From NCBI GenBank assembly GCA_905207485.1, contig CAJLLL010000024.1, positions 1 through 30,874 on the forward strand: a stretch of DNA of 30,874 nucleotides, given 5' to 3'. The first letter of the stretch is position 1, and the number at the start of each line of letters is the position of its first letter. The notes beneath the pieces are model-generated. The model saw only the letters and a program-made list of their open reading frames with translations. It did not search any database and had not been told where the DNA came from. Position numbers and translations under genes: made by a program. Shown piece by piece: positions 16,179-24,481 of the stretch. This DNA is from an uncultured Phascolarctobacterium sp. Lineage in GTDB: Bacteria > Bacillota > Negativicutes > Acidaminococcales > Acidaminococcaceae.

Positions 16179-16649
16179 TCAATTATTTAACTGTTTTACA
16201 AACAATTTACTGCCTTCAATTTTAACAATTTCAATTTCAGCGTCTTTATCTATGTAATCGCCAAAACTTACAACATCCACGCGTTCACCGTCAATAACAG
16301 CGGTTCCAGCCGGATGCAGCGGCGCAATTACTTTGCCTTTTTTGCCGAGATAAGCGGAATAATCGCCCGCGCCGGTGTAACCTTCGCTGTTTTTCTGCTT
16401 ATCACGCAGCACAAATGGGTTCCAGCTTACGGATGACGGTATAAACCAGAACAGCAGCGCGCTAATTGCCGCCAATACTGCAACTGTGCCGCCAACGATA
16501 CAAAAAGCATCCCAACCGCCGCCAAGGAAGAAGAAAAATCCAAGAATCAGCGATACTGCACCTATTGCGCCTAAAATTCCGCCCGGAACAATAATTTCCA
16601 GACCTATCAAAACAGCACCTGCTAAAAGCAGCATTGTATCAAGCGACAT
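16179..16649 (-). CDS. Short NfeD-like membrane protein
   Basis: The product has 156 residues. Three or four hydrophobic segments (about 5-80, including LIGLEIIVPGGILGAIG and LILGFFFFLGG) precede a C-terminal OB-fold domain (about 95-150, LGKKGKVIAPLHPAGTAVI then VVSFGDYIDKDAEIEIVKI). This is the short (protease-less) NfeD form that partners with flotillins; the Bacillus equivalent is YqeZ, which is longer and carries a protease domain. GGAGGTGG lies close to the ATG at 16649. It is the first gene of the operon. Confidence 0.92.
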   Translation of the reverse strand: MSLDTMLLLAGAVLIGLEIIVPGGILGAIGAVSLILGFFFFLGGGWDAFCIVGGTVAVLAAISALLFWFIPSSVSWNPFVLRDKQKNSEGYTGAGDYSAYLGKKGKVIAPLHPAGTAVIDGERVDVVSFGDYIDKDAEIEIVKIEGSKLFVKQLNN

Positions 16650-16675
16650 TCAACCACCTCCGAAATCTTATAATT

Positions 16676-16705
16676 ATTATACCATACAACAAAAGCTGAC
16701 AGCAA
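16676..16705 (-). promoter_or_regulatory. Probable promoter of the nfeD-floA operon
   Basis: Minus strand: -10 TATAAT (16676-16681), an 18-base spacer and a weak -35 TTGCTG (16700-16705). It lies 27 bases ahead of the nfeD start. No other strong start signal is obvious downstream until ileS, so it may drive much of the cluster. Confidence 0.55.
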
Positions 16706-16747
16706 AATTAAACTTTATAAAACAAAAAATAATCTCTTAAAATCACC

Positions 16748-18112
16748 TTATAACTCAGGAAAAGCATTATCTAAAATTGCCGTACAAATCAATTCTTCCC
16801 ACCTGTACATGCCGCTGTATGTTCCTGCGTTTTCAATTTCAGAACTGCCCATACCATTCATAATATAAATAAAGCCGTTTTTATTTTTCCTGTCAACAAA
16901 CATACCGCTTAATAAGCCATACGCTTCGCCAAAATGACCGGACATCTCTATATTCCTGTCAGCCACAAAACGGTCCTTATCAATATTTTTCATATTTTGT
17001 ATGCCAAGCCCGAAACAGCACATTACACCTCCGTAAGTATCGCCGTTTGTTTTGCCGGAATTTAATGTCCAATATGTTTCAAACATTTTATCAATGCTTT
17101 TTTTGCTTAAAATACGCCGTCCGTTATATTCCCCGCTGTTAATAAACATATACATCCATTTTTCCAAATCTTTCAGGCTTATTCTTAATCCGCCCTGCGG
17201 GAAAAAGACTGTTGCGTTTACGCCGATTTTATAATCGGCAGTAGGCCGGTAAAACCATAAATCTTTATAATCATCAACCTGTGCAATCCATGGTCCATCA
17301 CTGTCCCAATACCCATTATTTATTTTTTTGTAAACTGCTCCCAAATTATATAAATCTTCGCTGCTGAAATCACCTAGATTAAAACTTGCATCCATTTCCA
17401 TAGGGTCAAGTATTGCCGATTTTATATATACATCAAATCTTGTTTGCGTAACTTTTTCTATAATAGTTGCCAGCAAACCATAATTTAAATTTGCATAATA
17501 AAAAAATTCTCCGGGAGCTTCTCCTTCAGGAGCAAAATGCGCACCGTTTTCATAAAATGCTCCATCCTTATCAAAAAATTCTTGAACGCTGAATTGCTGC
17601 GGCGCAGAATAAACTTCACCATCTCTCAGCGAAGATGTATGGCTCAAAAGCATTTTTGATGTTATAGAAATATCTGGAAAATTAGGATTGCGCAAAGTAA
17701 AGCCAAGATATTTGCTTATATCTTCATCCAAATCAATCTTGCCTTGTTCTGCAAGCTGCATATATGCCACTGCAACAAAAGTTTTGGATAGTGAGGCTAT
17801 GCGTATTTTTGTATCGCGCATAAAAGGCAAATCGTTCTGACGGTTCCGATTATCAATATATCTGCTGCCCATAGTTTTTTCATATACAAGCCTTCCGTCT
17901 TTTACAACGGCTACGGCAAGACCGGGCACGCCATAACGGGGGCTTTCAATTAAAAACGCCAAATCATTATTGAGCTTTTTATAATTTACGTCTGCTGCAT
18001 ACGATTTTTCTATTGTATTCGTTAAGTTCTCTGCTCCATAAGCAGGAAAACAAATACTGCTGCATGCCAACATAACAGTTATTAAAATTTTTATACTTTT
18101 TATATAAACCAT
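16748..18112 (-). CDS. Secreted serine hydrolase, beta-lactamase/penicillin-binding-protein-like
   Basis: The product has 454 residues. A signal peptide (about 1-27) ends at PAYGA with cleavage before ENL. The class C beta-lactamase-type motifs are present: SxxK in IASLSKTFVA (about 108-111), YxN in FFYYANLNYG (about 207-209), and a C-terminal GHFGEAYG in the KTG position. Typical relatives are D-aminopeptidases, esterases and EstB/AmpC-like enzymes. The substrate cannot be deduced; a wall-peptide or ester hydrolase in the periplasm is plausible. Whether it acts on beta-lactams is not shown. AGAGAGG lies before the ATG at 18112, and the gene is a single unit with its own AT-rich upstream region. 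Confidence 0.85.
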   Translation of the reverse strand: MVYIKSIKILITVMLACSSICFPAYGAENLTNTIEKSYAADVNYKKLNNDLAFLIESPRYGVPGLAVAVVKDGRLVYEKTMGSRYIDNRNRQNDLPFMRDTKIRIASLSKTFVAVAYMQLAEQGKIDLDEDISKYLGFTLRNPNFPDISITSKMLLSHTSSLRDGEVYSAPQQFSVQEFFDKDGAFYENGAHFAPEGEAPGEFFYYANLNYGLLATIIEKVTQTRFDVYIKSAILDPMEMDASFNLGDFSSEDLYNLGAVYKKINNGYWDSDGPWIAQVDDYKDLWFYRPTADYKIGVNATVFFPQGGLRISLKDLEKWMYMFINSGEYNGRRILSKKSIDKMFETYWTLNSGKTNGDTYGGVMCCFGLGIQNMKNIDKDRFVADRNIEMSGHFGEAYGLLSGMFVDRKNKNGFIYIMNGMGSSEIENAGTYSGMYRWEELICTAILDNAFPEL

Positions 18113-18143
18113 TTAAACCTCTCTGCAAAAATATTTAGAATTA

Positions 18144-18152
18144 ATTATAACA
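18144..18152 (-). promoter_or_regulatory. Extended -10 promoter of the serine hydrolase
   Basis: The minus strand reads TGTTATAAT, an extended -10 box, 31 bases before the ATG. No good -35 lies at 17 bases; a TTGACA is present but 22 bases upstream, too far for normal use. The surrounding 18113-18234 is very AT-rich and holds no gene. Confidence 0.45.
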
Positions 18153-18234
18153 TTAATTTAAGGCTCAATGATGTCAATAATTAAAAATTTTTTAACAAAA
18201 TATTTTTAAAAAAGTAATAATGATTTATAACAAT

Positions 18235-18265
18235 AAAAAAAGCTCCACACCAAAAGTGTGAAGCT
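18235..18265 (-). terminator. Terminator of tRNA-Asn
   Basis: Minus strand: AGCTTCACAC, loop, GTGTGGAGCT form a 10-bp stem with one G-U pair, followed by T6. It starts nine bases after the CCA end of the tRNA. Confidence 0.9.
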
Positions 18266-18273
18266 GTATTTTT

Positions 18274-18349
18274 TGGCTCCCCGAGTAGGACTCGAACCTA
18301 CGACGCCCTGATTAACAGTCAGGTGTTCTACCGGCTGAACTATCGGGGA
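18274..18349 (-). tRNA. tRNA-Asn (anticodon GTT)
   Basis: It is 76 bases long on the minus strand. The acceptor TCCCCGA pairs with TCGGGGA, the discriminator is G and CCA is encoded. The D loop contains AGTTCAGCCGGTAGA. The anticodon stem-loop CCTGACTGTTAATCAGG reads GTT (Asn). The T arm is GTAGG TTCGAGT CCTAC. It is a single-gene unit with its own promoter and terminator. Confidence 0.98.
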
Positions 18350-18378
18350 ATTTCTCTGTGGTGCTGACCACATATGCT

Positions 18379-18407
18379 ATTATACGGTTTTAATGCGTTC
18401 TTGTCAA
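18379..18407 (-). promoter_or_regulatory. Promoter of tRNA-Asn
   Basis: Minus strand: TTGACA (18402-18407), a 17-base spacer, TATAAT (18379-18384): full consensus, as expected for a stable-RNA gene. Transcription should start near 18372. The short leader (18357-18372) can itself fold as TGTGGT-CAGC-ACCACA. Confidence 0.92.
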
Positions 18408-18426
18408 CACTTTTTTTAAAAAATTT

Positions 18427-18900
18427 TTAAAAATTTTTTAAAGCAATTTTTACAACGATTTTCTGCACCTCGCTATGTCCATTTTCGGTATCGCATCCGG
18501 GGCGGTGCAGTTCCCACGGAAACAGCACTGCAAAGTCTCCCGCGTTTAAAACAACGGCATCTTTTTCAGTTATATTTTCAAAAAAAAGTAAATCGCGTTC
18601 AGCAGCATAATCTTCAACAATTTTTACATCATCCGTACGCGGCGCAAAATAAATTTGTTCCGTACCTTTGCCGAGATACTGCACATCTATATATTTATTA
18701 TGCGCTTCCGGTTTTTTAGTGCTGCGGTCTGCGGTAGTATAAGTTTCCACATTGGCATACATTTTATCGCCGTCAAGTTCATATCTGCCGTCAGGCACTT
18801 TGCTGAAATCCGTTGACGCCAAATATTCAAGTGCCTTTTGCAATTCTTCACTTACATAAGGCAGCAGTTTTTCAATATCGCTTTTATGTCCGAAAATCAT
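18427..18900 (-). CDS. YhcH/YjgK/YiaL (DUF386) family cupin-like protein
   Basis: The product has 157 residues, the usual family length. The beta-barrel core contains EAHNKYIDVQYLGKGTE (about 67-83), with His and Glu residues that hold a metal in relatives. The C-terminal FAVLFPWELHRPGC provides another His. Homologues include EbgC and the sialic-acid-cluster protein YhcH, some proposed as anomerases of sugars or sialate. No sialic-acid or sugar gene lies beside it here, so the substrate is open. GAGAGGGC lies before the ATG at 18900. It is divergent from the ABC-F gene. Confidence 0.9.
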   Translation of the reverse strand: MIFGHKSDIEKLLPYVSEELQKALEYLASTDFSKVPDGRYELDGDKMYANVETYTTADRSTKKPEAHNKYIDVQYLGKGTEQIYFAPRTDDVKIVEDYAAERDLLFFENITEKDAVVLNAGDFAVLFPWELHRPGCDTENGHSEVQKIVVKIALKNF

Positions 18901-18958
18901 GTTATCAGCCCTCTCTCGTTAAATATTTGTTATATTCTGCACTGCCGTTAAAAATCCT

Positions 18959-18987
18959 TTGCAAAAAGCTGCCGTTTACGATAAAAT
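18959..18987 (+). promoter_or_regulatory. Promoter of the ABC-F gene
   Basis: TTGCAA (18959-18964), a 17-base spacer, TAAAAT (18982-18987). Start near 18994 would leave a leader of about 30 bases before the GTG at 19024, with no room for an attenuator. Confidence 0.6.
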
Positions 18988-19023
18988 TGTGCATATCGCT
19001 ATTTTTAAAGAGAGGATTTAACC

Positions 19024-20580
19024 GTGAGCTATTTAAATGTTACCAATGTATCTCATTCATTTGGCGGACGCCAGATTTTAGAAAACGTTTCTTTTAAACT
19101 GATGCGAGGCGAGCACGTTGGCCTGGTTGGCGCTAACGGCGAAGGCAAATCGACTTTTTTAAATATTGCAACCGGCCATACCCTGCCGGATGAAGGCAAG
19201 GTTGAATGGCCCGGCAAAGTTACTGTCGGCTATCTTGACCAGCAAAGCACTTTGCAAAAAGGCATGACTATCCGCGAAGTTTTGCGCACCGCCTTTGACG
19301 ATATGTACAAAATGGAAGCAGAAATGCTGGAACTGTATGAAAAAATGGGCGATGCCACCCCGGAAGAAATGGATAAAATGATGGAAACCGTCGGTGAAAT
19401 ACAGACCGAACTGGAACACGGCGGCTTTTATTCGCTGGACAGCAAAATTGAAGAAACCGCTAACGGACTGGGCCTTGGCAGCATTGGGCTTGACCGCGAT
19501 GTATCAGAACTCAGCGGCGGCCAGCGCAGCAAAGTTCTTTTAACCAAACTGCTTTTGCAAAATTCTTCCATTCTTCTTTTGGACGAACCAACAAACTATC
19601 TTGATGTTGAACACATTGAGTGGCTGACCAAATTTTTGCAAAACTACGAAAACGCTTTTATTTTAATCAGCCATGACATTAGCTTTTTAAATAAAGTGGT
19701 TAATGTAATTTATCATTTGGAAAACTGCGAACTGACACGCTACACCGGCAACTATGATAAATTCCAGGAAATGTATGCTATTTATAAAGCGCAGAAAGAA
19801 GCGGCTTATGAACGCCAACAGCAGGAAGTTGCCAAGCTGGAGGACTTTATTGCCCGCAATAAAGCACGCGTTGCTACAACCAATATGGCAAAAAGCCGTC
19901 AGAAAAAACTTGATAAAATGGATATGATTGAAAAACCGCGCGAAAAACCAAAAGCGCACTTCCAGTTTAAAGAAGCACGCACGCCGAGCCGTTACCTTGC
20001 CGTTGCCGAAGATTTGGTGCTTGGCTATGATACGCCGCTTACATGCCCTGTCAGCTTTAAAATTGAATGCGGACAAAAAATTGCCATCCGCGGCGTAAAC
20101 GGTTTGGGCAAAACCACGCTTTTAAAAACCATTTTGGGCATCATTCCGCCCATCAGCGGAAAAATTGAACTGGGGCAGTTTTTAGAGCCCGGTTATTTTG
20201 AGCAGGAAGAACGCGACAAAAACGAAAACACAGCACTTGAAGATGTGTGGAACGCCTACCCCGGCATGACCAACTATGAAGTACGCGCTGCGCTTGCGGC
20301 CTGCGGACTGACCAACGAACACATTACCAGCAAGGTATTTGTTTTAAGCGGCGGCGAAGCTGCCAAAGTACGCCTGTGCAAGCTGATGCTGAAAAACGTA
20401 AACTGGCTGGTGCTGGACGAACCTACCAATCATCTTGATGTTGACGCCAAAGCAGAACTTAAACGCGCCCTGATTGATTTTAAAGGCAGCGTGCTTTTGG
20501 TATCGCACGAACCGGAATTTTATGAAGACTGGGTAACAGCAGTTTGGAATATTGAAGACTGGACAACCAAAGTAATTTAA
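19024..20580 (+). CDS. ABC-F ATPase (ribosome-associated translation factor family)
   Basis: The product has 518 residues with two nucleotide-binding domains and no membrane segment. NBD1 has Walker A VGANGEGKST (about 36-45), signature LSGGQRSK and Walker B ILLLDEPTNYLD. The charged linker (about 245-300, RQQQEVAKLEDFIARNKAR) is the family's P-site interaction motif. NBD2 has GVNGLGKTT, signature LSGGEAAKV and WLVLDEPTNHLD. Most similar in layout to the YbiT/YkpA group; ABC-F proteins act on ribosomes stalled in translation, and some give antibiotic resistance by target protection. No resistance-type long linker is evident, so a housekeeping role is more likely. GTG start with AGAGAGGA ahead. 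Confidence 0.93.
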   Translation: MSYLNVTNVSHSFGGRQILENVSFKLMRGEHVGLVGANGEGKSTFLNIATGHTLPDEGKVEWPGKVTVGYLDQQSTLQKGMTIREVLRTAFDDMYKMEAEMLELYEKMGDATPEEMDKMMETVGEIQTELEHGGFYSLDSKIEETANGLGLGSIGLDRDVSELSGGQRSKVLLTKLLLQNSSILLLDEPTNYLDVEHIEWLTKFLQNYENAFILISHDISFLNKVVNVIYHLENCELTRYTGNYDKFQEMYAIYKAQKEAAYERQQQEVAKLEDFIARNKARVATTNMAKSRQKKLDKMDMIEKPREKPKAHFQFKEARTPSRYLAVAEDLVLGYDTPLTCPVSFKIECGQKIAIRGVNGLGKTTLLKTILGIIPPISGKIELGQFLEPGYFEQEERDKNENTALEDVWNAYPGMTNYEVRAALAACGLTNEHITSKVFVLSGGEAAKVRLCKLMLKNVNWLVLDEPTNHLDVDAKAELKRALIDFKGSVLLVSHEPEFYEDWVTAVWNIEDWTTKVI

Positions 20581-20590
20581 AACATGCATA

Positions 20591-20631
20591 AAAAAAGCAA
20601 TGCACGCCATTACTGGCTGCATTGCTTTTTT
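20591..20631. terminator. Bidirectional terminator after the ABC-F gene
   Basis: AAAAAAGCAATGCA and TGCATTGCTTTTTT form a perfect 14-bp stem enclosing a smaller GCC/GGC pairing. It serves the ABC-F gene and the convergent gene ending at 20637. Confidence 0.95.
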
Positions 20632-20636
20632 ATTTA

Positions 20637-21083
20637 TCAGCGCATATTTTCAATAAAATCTTCGAAGGCGTTAATTAAAATGGGATGGCCGGTAACTTTC
20701 AAATCGCGCAGGTAAGTGCCGTAAGATTCGTACCATGTTTCAGCCATTTCCATAGTCAGGCCTTCTTTTTTATATTCCTCAATCATTTTTAAAATAAAAC
20801 GGTTGGTTTCGCCGGTTTCTTTATTTACGTTCAGCGGAATAATGCGGGTCTCTGCATCATAAGTTTCCACGGTAACATCCCAGCCGCCGGGAATAGGCGG
20901 ACGGCGGAGCGCTTTAATCATATAACCGGGAGCAAACCCGACATAAGCGCCGCCAAGGGAATTATAAAGTTTTGCCTTTGTAAGAGGATAGCCGTTGGCA
21001 TTACCCCACTTTACAATTTCATCGCAAACTTCGTTATTATGAATGACGCTGGAAAATTCAGCAGTAGCTAAAACTTCAGACAT
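20637..21083 (-). CDS. Protein of unknown function, 148 residues
   Basis: I do not recognise the family. It is soluble, without signal peptide or membrane segment, and mixed in charge. It starts MSEVLATAEFSSVIHN. It has a Gly/Pro-rich middle (SLGGAYVGFAPGYMIKAL, then RRPPIPGGWDVTVET) and a helical C-terminus ending FEDFIENMR. One Cys (in NEVCDEI) makes a metal site unlikely. I chose the ATG at 21083 because GGAGG lies eight bases before it; an in-frame GTG at 21098 would overlap that site. A plausible promoter (21116-21144) with an inverted repeat beside its -35 box gives a single-gene unit, transcribed away from the gltD-like gene. Confidence 0.8.
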   Translation of the reverse strand: MSEVLATAEFSSVIHNNEVCDEIVKWGNANGYPLTKAKLYNSLGGAYVGFAPGYMIKALRRPPIPGGWDVTVETYDAETRIIPLNVNKETGETNRFILKMIEEYKKEGLTMEMAETWYESYGTYLRDLKVTGHPILINAFEDFIENMR

Positions 21084-21115
21084 AGTGTTTACCTCCACAA
21101 TAAAATCTATACTTT

Positions 21116-21144
21116 ATTGTACTTTATCGCCGCCGCAAATTCAA
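21116..21144 (-). promoter_or_regulatory. Promoter of the 148-residue unknown protein
   Basis: Minus strand: TTGAAT (21139-21144), a 17-base spacer, TACAAT (21116-21121). Confidence 0.6.
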
Positions 21145-21160
21145 TATGCCAAAAGGCATA
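21145..21160. repeat. Perfect inverted repeat next to the -35 box
   Basis: TATGCC-AAAA-GGCATA, six-base arms with a four-base spacer. It touches the -35 box at 21139-21144. A further GCATA half-site follows at 21164-21168. It could be an operator for a dimeric regulator; there is no T-run on either side, so it is not a terminator. Confidence 0.5.
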
Positions 21161-21205
21161 AAAGCATATTTTGCAGAAATTTTTACTGTTGCTTTGTAAA
21201 GTAAT

Positions 21206-21235
21206 TTGCACTTTAGGCACATACTATGCTAAAAT
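21206..21235 (+). promoter_or_regulatory. Possible promoter of the gltD-like gene
   Basis: TTGCAC (21206-21211), an 18-base spacer, TAAAAT (21230-21235), about 80 bases ahead of the ATG. The -35 match is weak. Confidence 0.4.
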
Positions 21236-21315
21236 AAATTAGTACCTAATCATAAAAACCATATCCGCACCCGGGCGGATTAAAAACTAAAGAATATAAC
21301 ACGAGGTGAAGAATA

Positions 21316-22707
21316 ATGAGCAGGCGCATGACTACTTCCGAAGCTATTAACGAAGCAAGGCGCTGTTTGAACTGTGCCCGTCCGCTGTGCAGGACAGGCT
21401 GCCCGATAGAAAACAACATTCCGCAATTTATCCGCGCATTAAGCGAAGGCAACATCGGGCTTGCATACGAAATTATTTCCGAGCGCAGCAACCTGCCAGC
21501 TATTTGCGGCAGGGTTTGCCCGCATGAACGCCAGTGCGAGGCACACTGCGTGCTTGCCAAAAACAAACACGGCATTGAAATCGGCAGCCTGGAAATGTTT
21601 ATTGCCGATTTTGCGCATGACAACAACCTGAAACCGCTGCCGCCTTCCACCGGCAAACGCGGCAAGGTAGCAGTTATAGGCAGCGGTCCTGCCGGCTTAA
21701 CCGTAGCTGGCGACCTTGCCAAAATGAACTTTGCCGTTACCATTTTTGAAGGACAAAGCGAACCGGGCGGCATTTTATTGTTCGGCATTCCGGAATTCCG
21801 CCTTAACAAAGATGTTGTACGCCGTGAAATTAAAGAACTGCTTCACCTTGGCGTAGAAATTAAAACCAATGTGCTTATCGGCCCTGATTATACCGTTGAC
21901 GATTTGTTCAACATGGGTTATGATGCTATCTTTATGGGTACCGGCACCTCGCTGCCGCGCACACTCAACATTCCCGGCAACGAACTGACCGGCATTTTAA
22001 CCGCAACTTATTTCCTGCGCATGGTTGTTCTTTCTGACAGCGGCAAACTTGACGAAAGCGAAACCCTGCTGCATGTAGGCGATAATGTTATTGTTATCGG
22101 CGCAGGCAATGTGGCAATGGACGCAGCACGCACCGCCATCCGCCGCGGAGCGAAAAACGTTACCATTGTTTACCATAAAACGGAAGCCGAAGTTTCGTGC
22201 TTCCCCTCCGAATATGAAGCAGCAGTTAAAGAAGGCGTGCAATTTAACTTTTTGCAGCAGCCCATTGCTTACCTTAACAAAAAACAAATGCGCGCGCTTA
22301 ACGCTATGCGCCAGAAAGCCTCTGAAAATGACGAAACCGAACTTGCAGGGCTTTTGGTACAGAATATTGTTAAAACCGAGGACGGCCAGTTTATTGAAGA
22401 AGGCGGACAGGAAGCCCTGCCGTGCGACTGCGTAATTCTCGCTATCGGGCAGCGCCCGGCCGCAAGGATTGTTTCCACGACCAAAGGCATTCAGGTTGAT
22501 GACCGCGGTTTTGTAATTACGCGTGAACGCCCTTACGGCATGACAACACGTGCAGGCGTATTCAGCAGCGGTGATGTTGTTCACGGTCCTGCCACCGTTG
22601 TATTGGCAATGAAAGAATCCAAAAAAGTGGCAGCAGGCATTGCGCAGTATATTGATGCAAAAAAGCTGCTTGCCGAATGTGAAGAAGTTCCCGAAACCTT
22701 AAAATAA
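21316..22707 (+). CDS. Stand-alone GltD/NfnB-type NAD(P)H flavoprotein (glutamate synthase small-subunit family)
   Basis: The product has 463 residues. N-terminal Cys groups (CLNCARPLCRTGCP, about 17-30; ICGRVCPHERQCEAHC, about 63-78) bind two 4Fe-4S clusters. The FAD site is VIGSGPAGLTVAG (about 120) and the NAD(P)H site is VIGAGNVAMDAARTAIRRGA (about 260). The C-terminal FSSGDVVHGPATVVLAM is the second FAD motif. In glutamate synthase this subunit passes electrons to GltB. No gltB is present here, and no nfnA either, so it may be an NADPH-dependent stand-alone enzyme or NfnB with its partner elsewhere. GAGGTGAAG lies before the ATG. Confidence 0.9.
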   Translation: MSRRMTTSEAINEARRCLNCARPLCRTGCPIENNIPQFIRALSEGNIGLAYEIISERSNLPAICGRVCPHERQCEAHCVLAKNKHGIEIGSLEMFIADFAHDNNLKPLPPSTGKRGKVAVIGSGPAGLTVAGDLAKMNFAVTIFEGQSEPGGILLFGIPEFRLNKDVVRREIKELLHLGVEIKTNVLIGPDYTVDDLFNMGYDAIFMGTGTSLPRTLNIPGNELTGILTATYFLRMVVLSDSGKLDESETLLHVGDNVIVIGAGNVAMDAARTAIRRGAKNVTIVYHKTEAEVSCFPSEYEAAVKEGVQFNFLQQPIAYLNKKQMRALNAMRQKASENDETELAGLLVQNIVKTEDGQFIEEGGQEALPCDCVILAIGQRPAARIVSTTKGIQVDDRGFVITRERPYGMTTRAGVFSSGDVVHGPATVVLAMKESKKVAAGIAQYIDAKKLLAECEEVPETLK

Positions 22708-22716
22708 TAAAAAATA

Positions 22717-22755
22717 ACCACACTGAACTGCCATGCAGCCAGTGTGGTATTTTTT
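22717..22755. terminator. Bidirectional terminator between the gltD-like gene and ade
   Basis: ACCACACTG and CAGTGTGGT form a 9-bp stem with T6 on the plus strand and an A-rich flank on the other. It also serves ade, whose stop codon is at 22754-22756. Confidence 0.9.
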
Positions 22756-24475
22756 ATGCCCATAAACCGGTTAAAGTAAATTTGTCAACATCAGCAAGGC
22801 CTTTATCCGTTAAGCGCAGGTGCGGTATAACCGGCAATGCCAAAAATGAAAGTACCATAAAAATATTCAGCCCTTCGGGCACACCAAGTTCTCCCGTCCA
22901 GTAACGCAGCTGTTTCAGCCTGCGGTTTACATTTTCAATTTTTTCGCCGCTCATCAGCCCGGCAAAAGGCAGCGGCAAAACAGCCTTAACTTCGCCATCA
23001 AGCACAACGGCAATACCGCCGCCCTCTTTACGCAGTGCGGCCGCCGCTGTAAGCATATCGGCATCATTGGTGCCTGCCACAATTAAATTATGCGAATCGT
23101 GCGCTACCGTTGATGCTACTGCCCCGCGTTTCAGTTTTAAGCCCTGAACGAAGCCAAGCCCCACATTGCCGGTAGCATGATGCCTCTCGAATACTGCCAG
23201 TTTTAAAATATCGCGCGAGGTATCGCTCACCGCTTCGCCGTTAATGCAGAGAGGTTTTTCCAGTACCGTTTCCGTCAGAATCTGTTCCGGCACAACGCGG
23301 ATTACTTTCAGGTTTTTATCTGCTTCCGCAGTAATTTTCAGCCTGCTGCTGTCCAAATCCTTAATATCCGTACCGGTGGCAGCAGGTTTAAGATAAGTTT
23401 CACTTTCCCACAAAAGTTTGCCGTTTTGCACAACTTTTTTGCCATTTTTAAAAACGTACTGCGGCGTAAAATCCTGCAAATTGGTAAAGACGTTAATATC
23501 GGCAATATAGCCGGGCGCCAGCGCACCGCGGTTATACATACGGAAACGTTCTGCAGTGTTCAGCGTTGCCATCTGCAAAAGCATTTCCGGCGCATAGCCG
23601 TGCGTAACGCCGATTTCCACCATGTAGTTAATGCTGCCTTCCGTTACCAGTTCATCCAAATGACGGTCATCCGTTGCCAGGCAGCAGCGGCGGCTGTTAA
23701 GCTTCGTAACGCATTGCAAAAGTTCAAGCAGGTTATGCGCCCCGCTCGCCTCACGCAGCATTAAATAACAACCGCGGCGCAATTTTTCAAGCCCTTCCTG
23801 CCATGCCGTTGCTTCATGGTCGGAAGTAACGCCTGCGGCAAGATAAGCGTTTAAATCGTTGCCGGTTACGCCAGGGCCATGCCCATCACATAATCCGCCG
23901 CGGACAAGTGCCAGTTTGTCAAACACACCTTTATCGCCAAAAAGCACGCCCGGATAATTCATCATTTCTCCAAGGCCAAGCACACGCGGATGTTTTAAGA
24001 ACGGCTTCAAATCTTCCGCTTCCAGTACAGCGCCGCTTGTTTCCATATCCGTCGCCGGAACGCAGGACGGCAGCATAAAGAATACATCAAGCGGCATATC
24101 TTCCGTTTCGTCAAGCATCCATTGCAGGCCTTCTGCACCCAAAACATTGGCAATTTCGTGCGGGTCGGCAAAAATGCCTGTAACGCCGTTTAATAAAAGC
24201 AGGCGTGCCAGCTCACGCGGAGCCAGCATCGTGCTTTCAATATGCATGTGCGCATCCAAAAAGCCCGGAGTTAAATATTTGCCTGCCATATTATATTCTT
24301 CTGCACCTTTGTAACTGCCAATACCGGCAATAACGCCGCCGCAAACGGCAATATCGGCAGTTTCCCATTCGCCCGTAAAACTGTTAAACACATTGCCGCC
24401 TTTTAATACAAGGTCAGCACGTTCCAATCCGCGGGCAACTTTAAGCAGCTTTTGTGTAAATTCTGCCTGCTCCAT
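22754..24475 (-). CDS. ade: Adenine deaminase
   Basis: Converts adenine to hypoxanthine and ammonia for purine salvage. The product has 573 residues, the usual length. The amidohydrolase metal motif is TPGFLDAHMHIESTM (about 68-82). ADPHEIANVLG follows, then DGHGPGVTG and ATDDRHLDEL. The C-terminal Ade domain has VAHDSHNLIVAGTND and EGGGIAVVLDG. All match the prokaryotic AdeC family rather than the AMP-deaminase-like type. GAGG precedes the ATG at 24475, six bases after yajQ, so the two form an operon. Confidence 0.96.
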   Translation of the reverse strand: MEQAEFTQKLLKVARGLERADLVLKGGNVFNSFTGEWETADIAVCGGVIAGIGSYKGAEEYNMAGKYLTPGFLDAHMHIESTMLAPRELARLLLLNGVTGIFADPHEIANVLGAEGLQWMLDETEDMPLDVFFMLPSCVPATDMETSGAVLEAEDLKPFLKHPRVLGLGEMMNYPGVLFGDKGVFDKLALVRGGLCDGHGPGVTGNDLNAYLAAGVTSDHEATAWQEGLEKLRRGCYLMLREASGAHNLLELLQCVTKLNSRRCCLATDDRHLDELVTEGSINYMVEIGVTHGYAPEMLLQMATLNTAERFRMYNRGALAPGYIADINVFTNLQDFTPQYVFKNGKKVVQNGKLLWESETYLKPAATGTDIKDLDSSRLKITAEADKNLKVIRVVPEQILTETVLEKPLCINGEAVSDTSRDILKLAVFERHHATGNVGLGFVQGLKLKRGAVASTVAHDSHNLIVAGTNDADMLTAAAALRKEGGGIAVVLDGEVKAVLPLPFAGLMSGEKIENVNRRLKQLRYWTGELGVPEGLNIFMVLSFLALPVIPHLRLTDKGLADVDKFTLTGLWA

Positions 24476-24481
24476 AATTTT

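Noticed and set aside
18025..18112. Lipoprotein signal (MLAC) in the serine hydrolase
   Set aside because: Met at -3 and Leu at -2 fit a lipobox poorly, and a standard signal-peptidase I site (AYGA before ENL) follows.
21246..21809. Minus-strand frame of 187 residues opposite the gltD-like gene
   Set aside because: The opposite strand encodes a complete Fe-S flavoprotein; this is its shadow.
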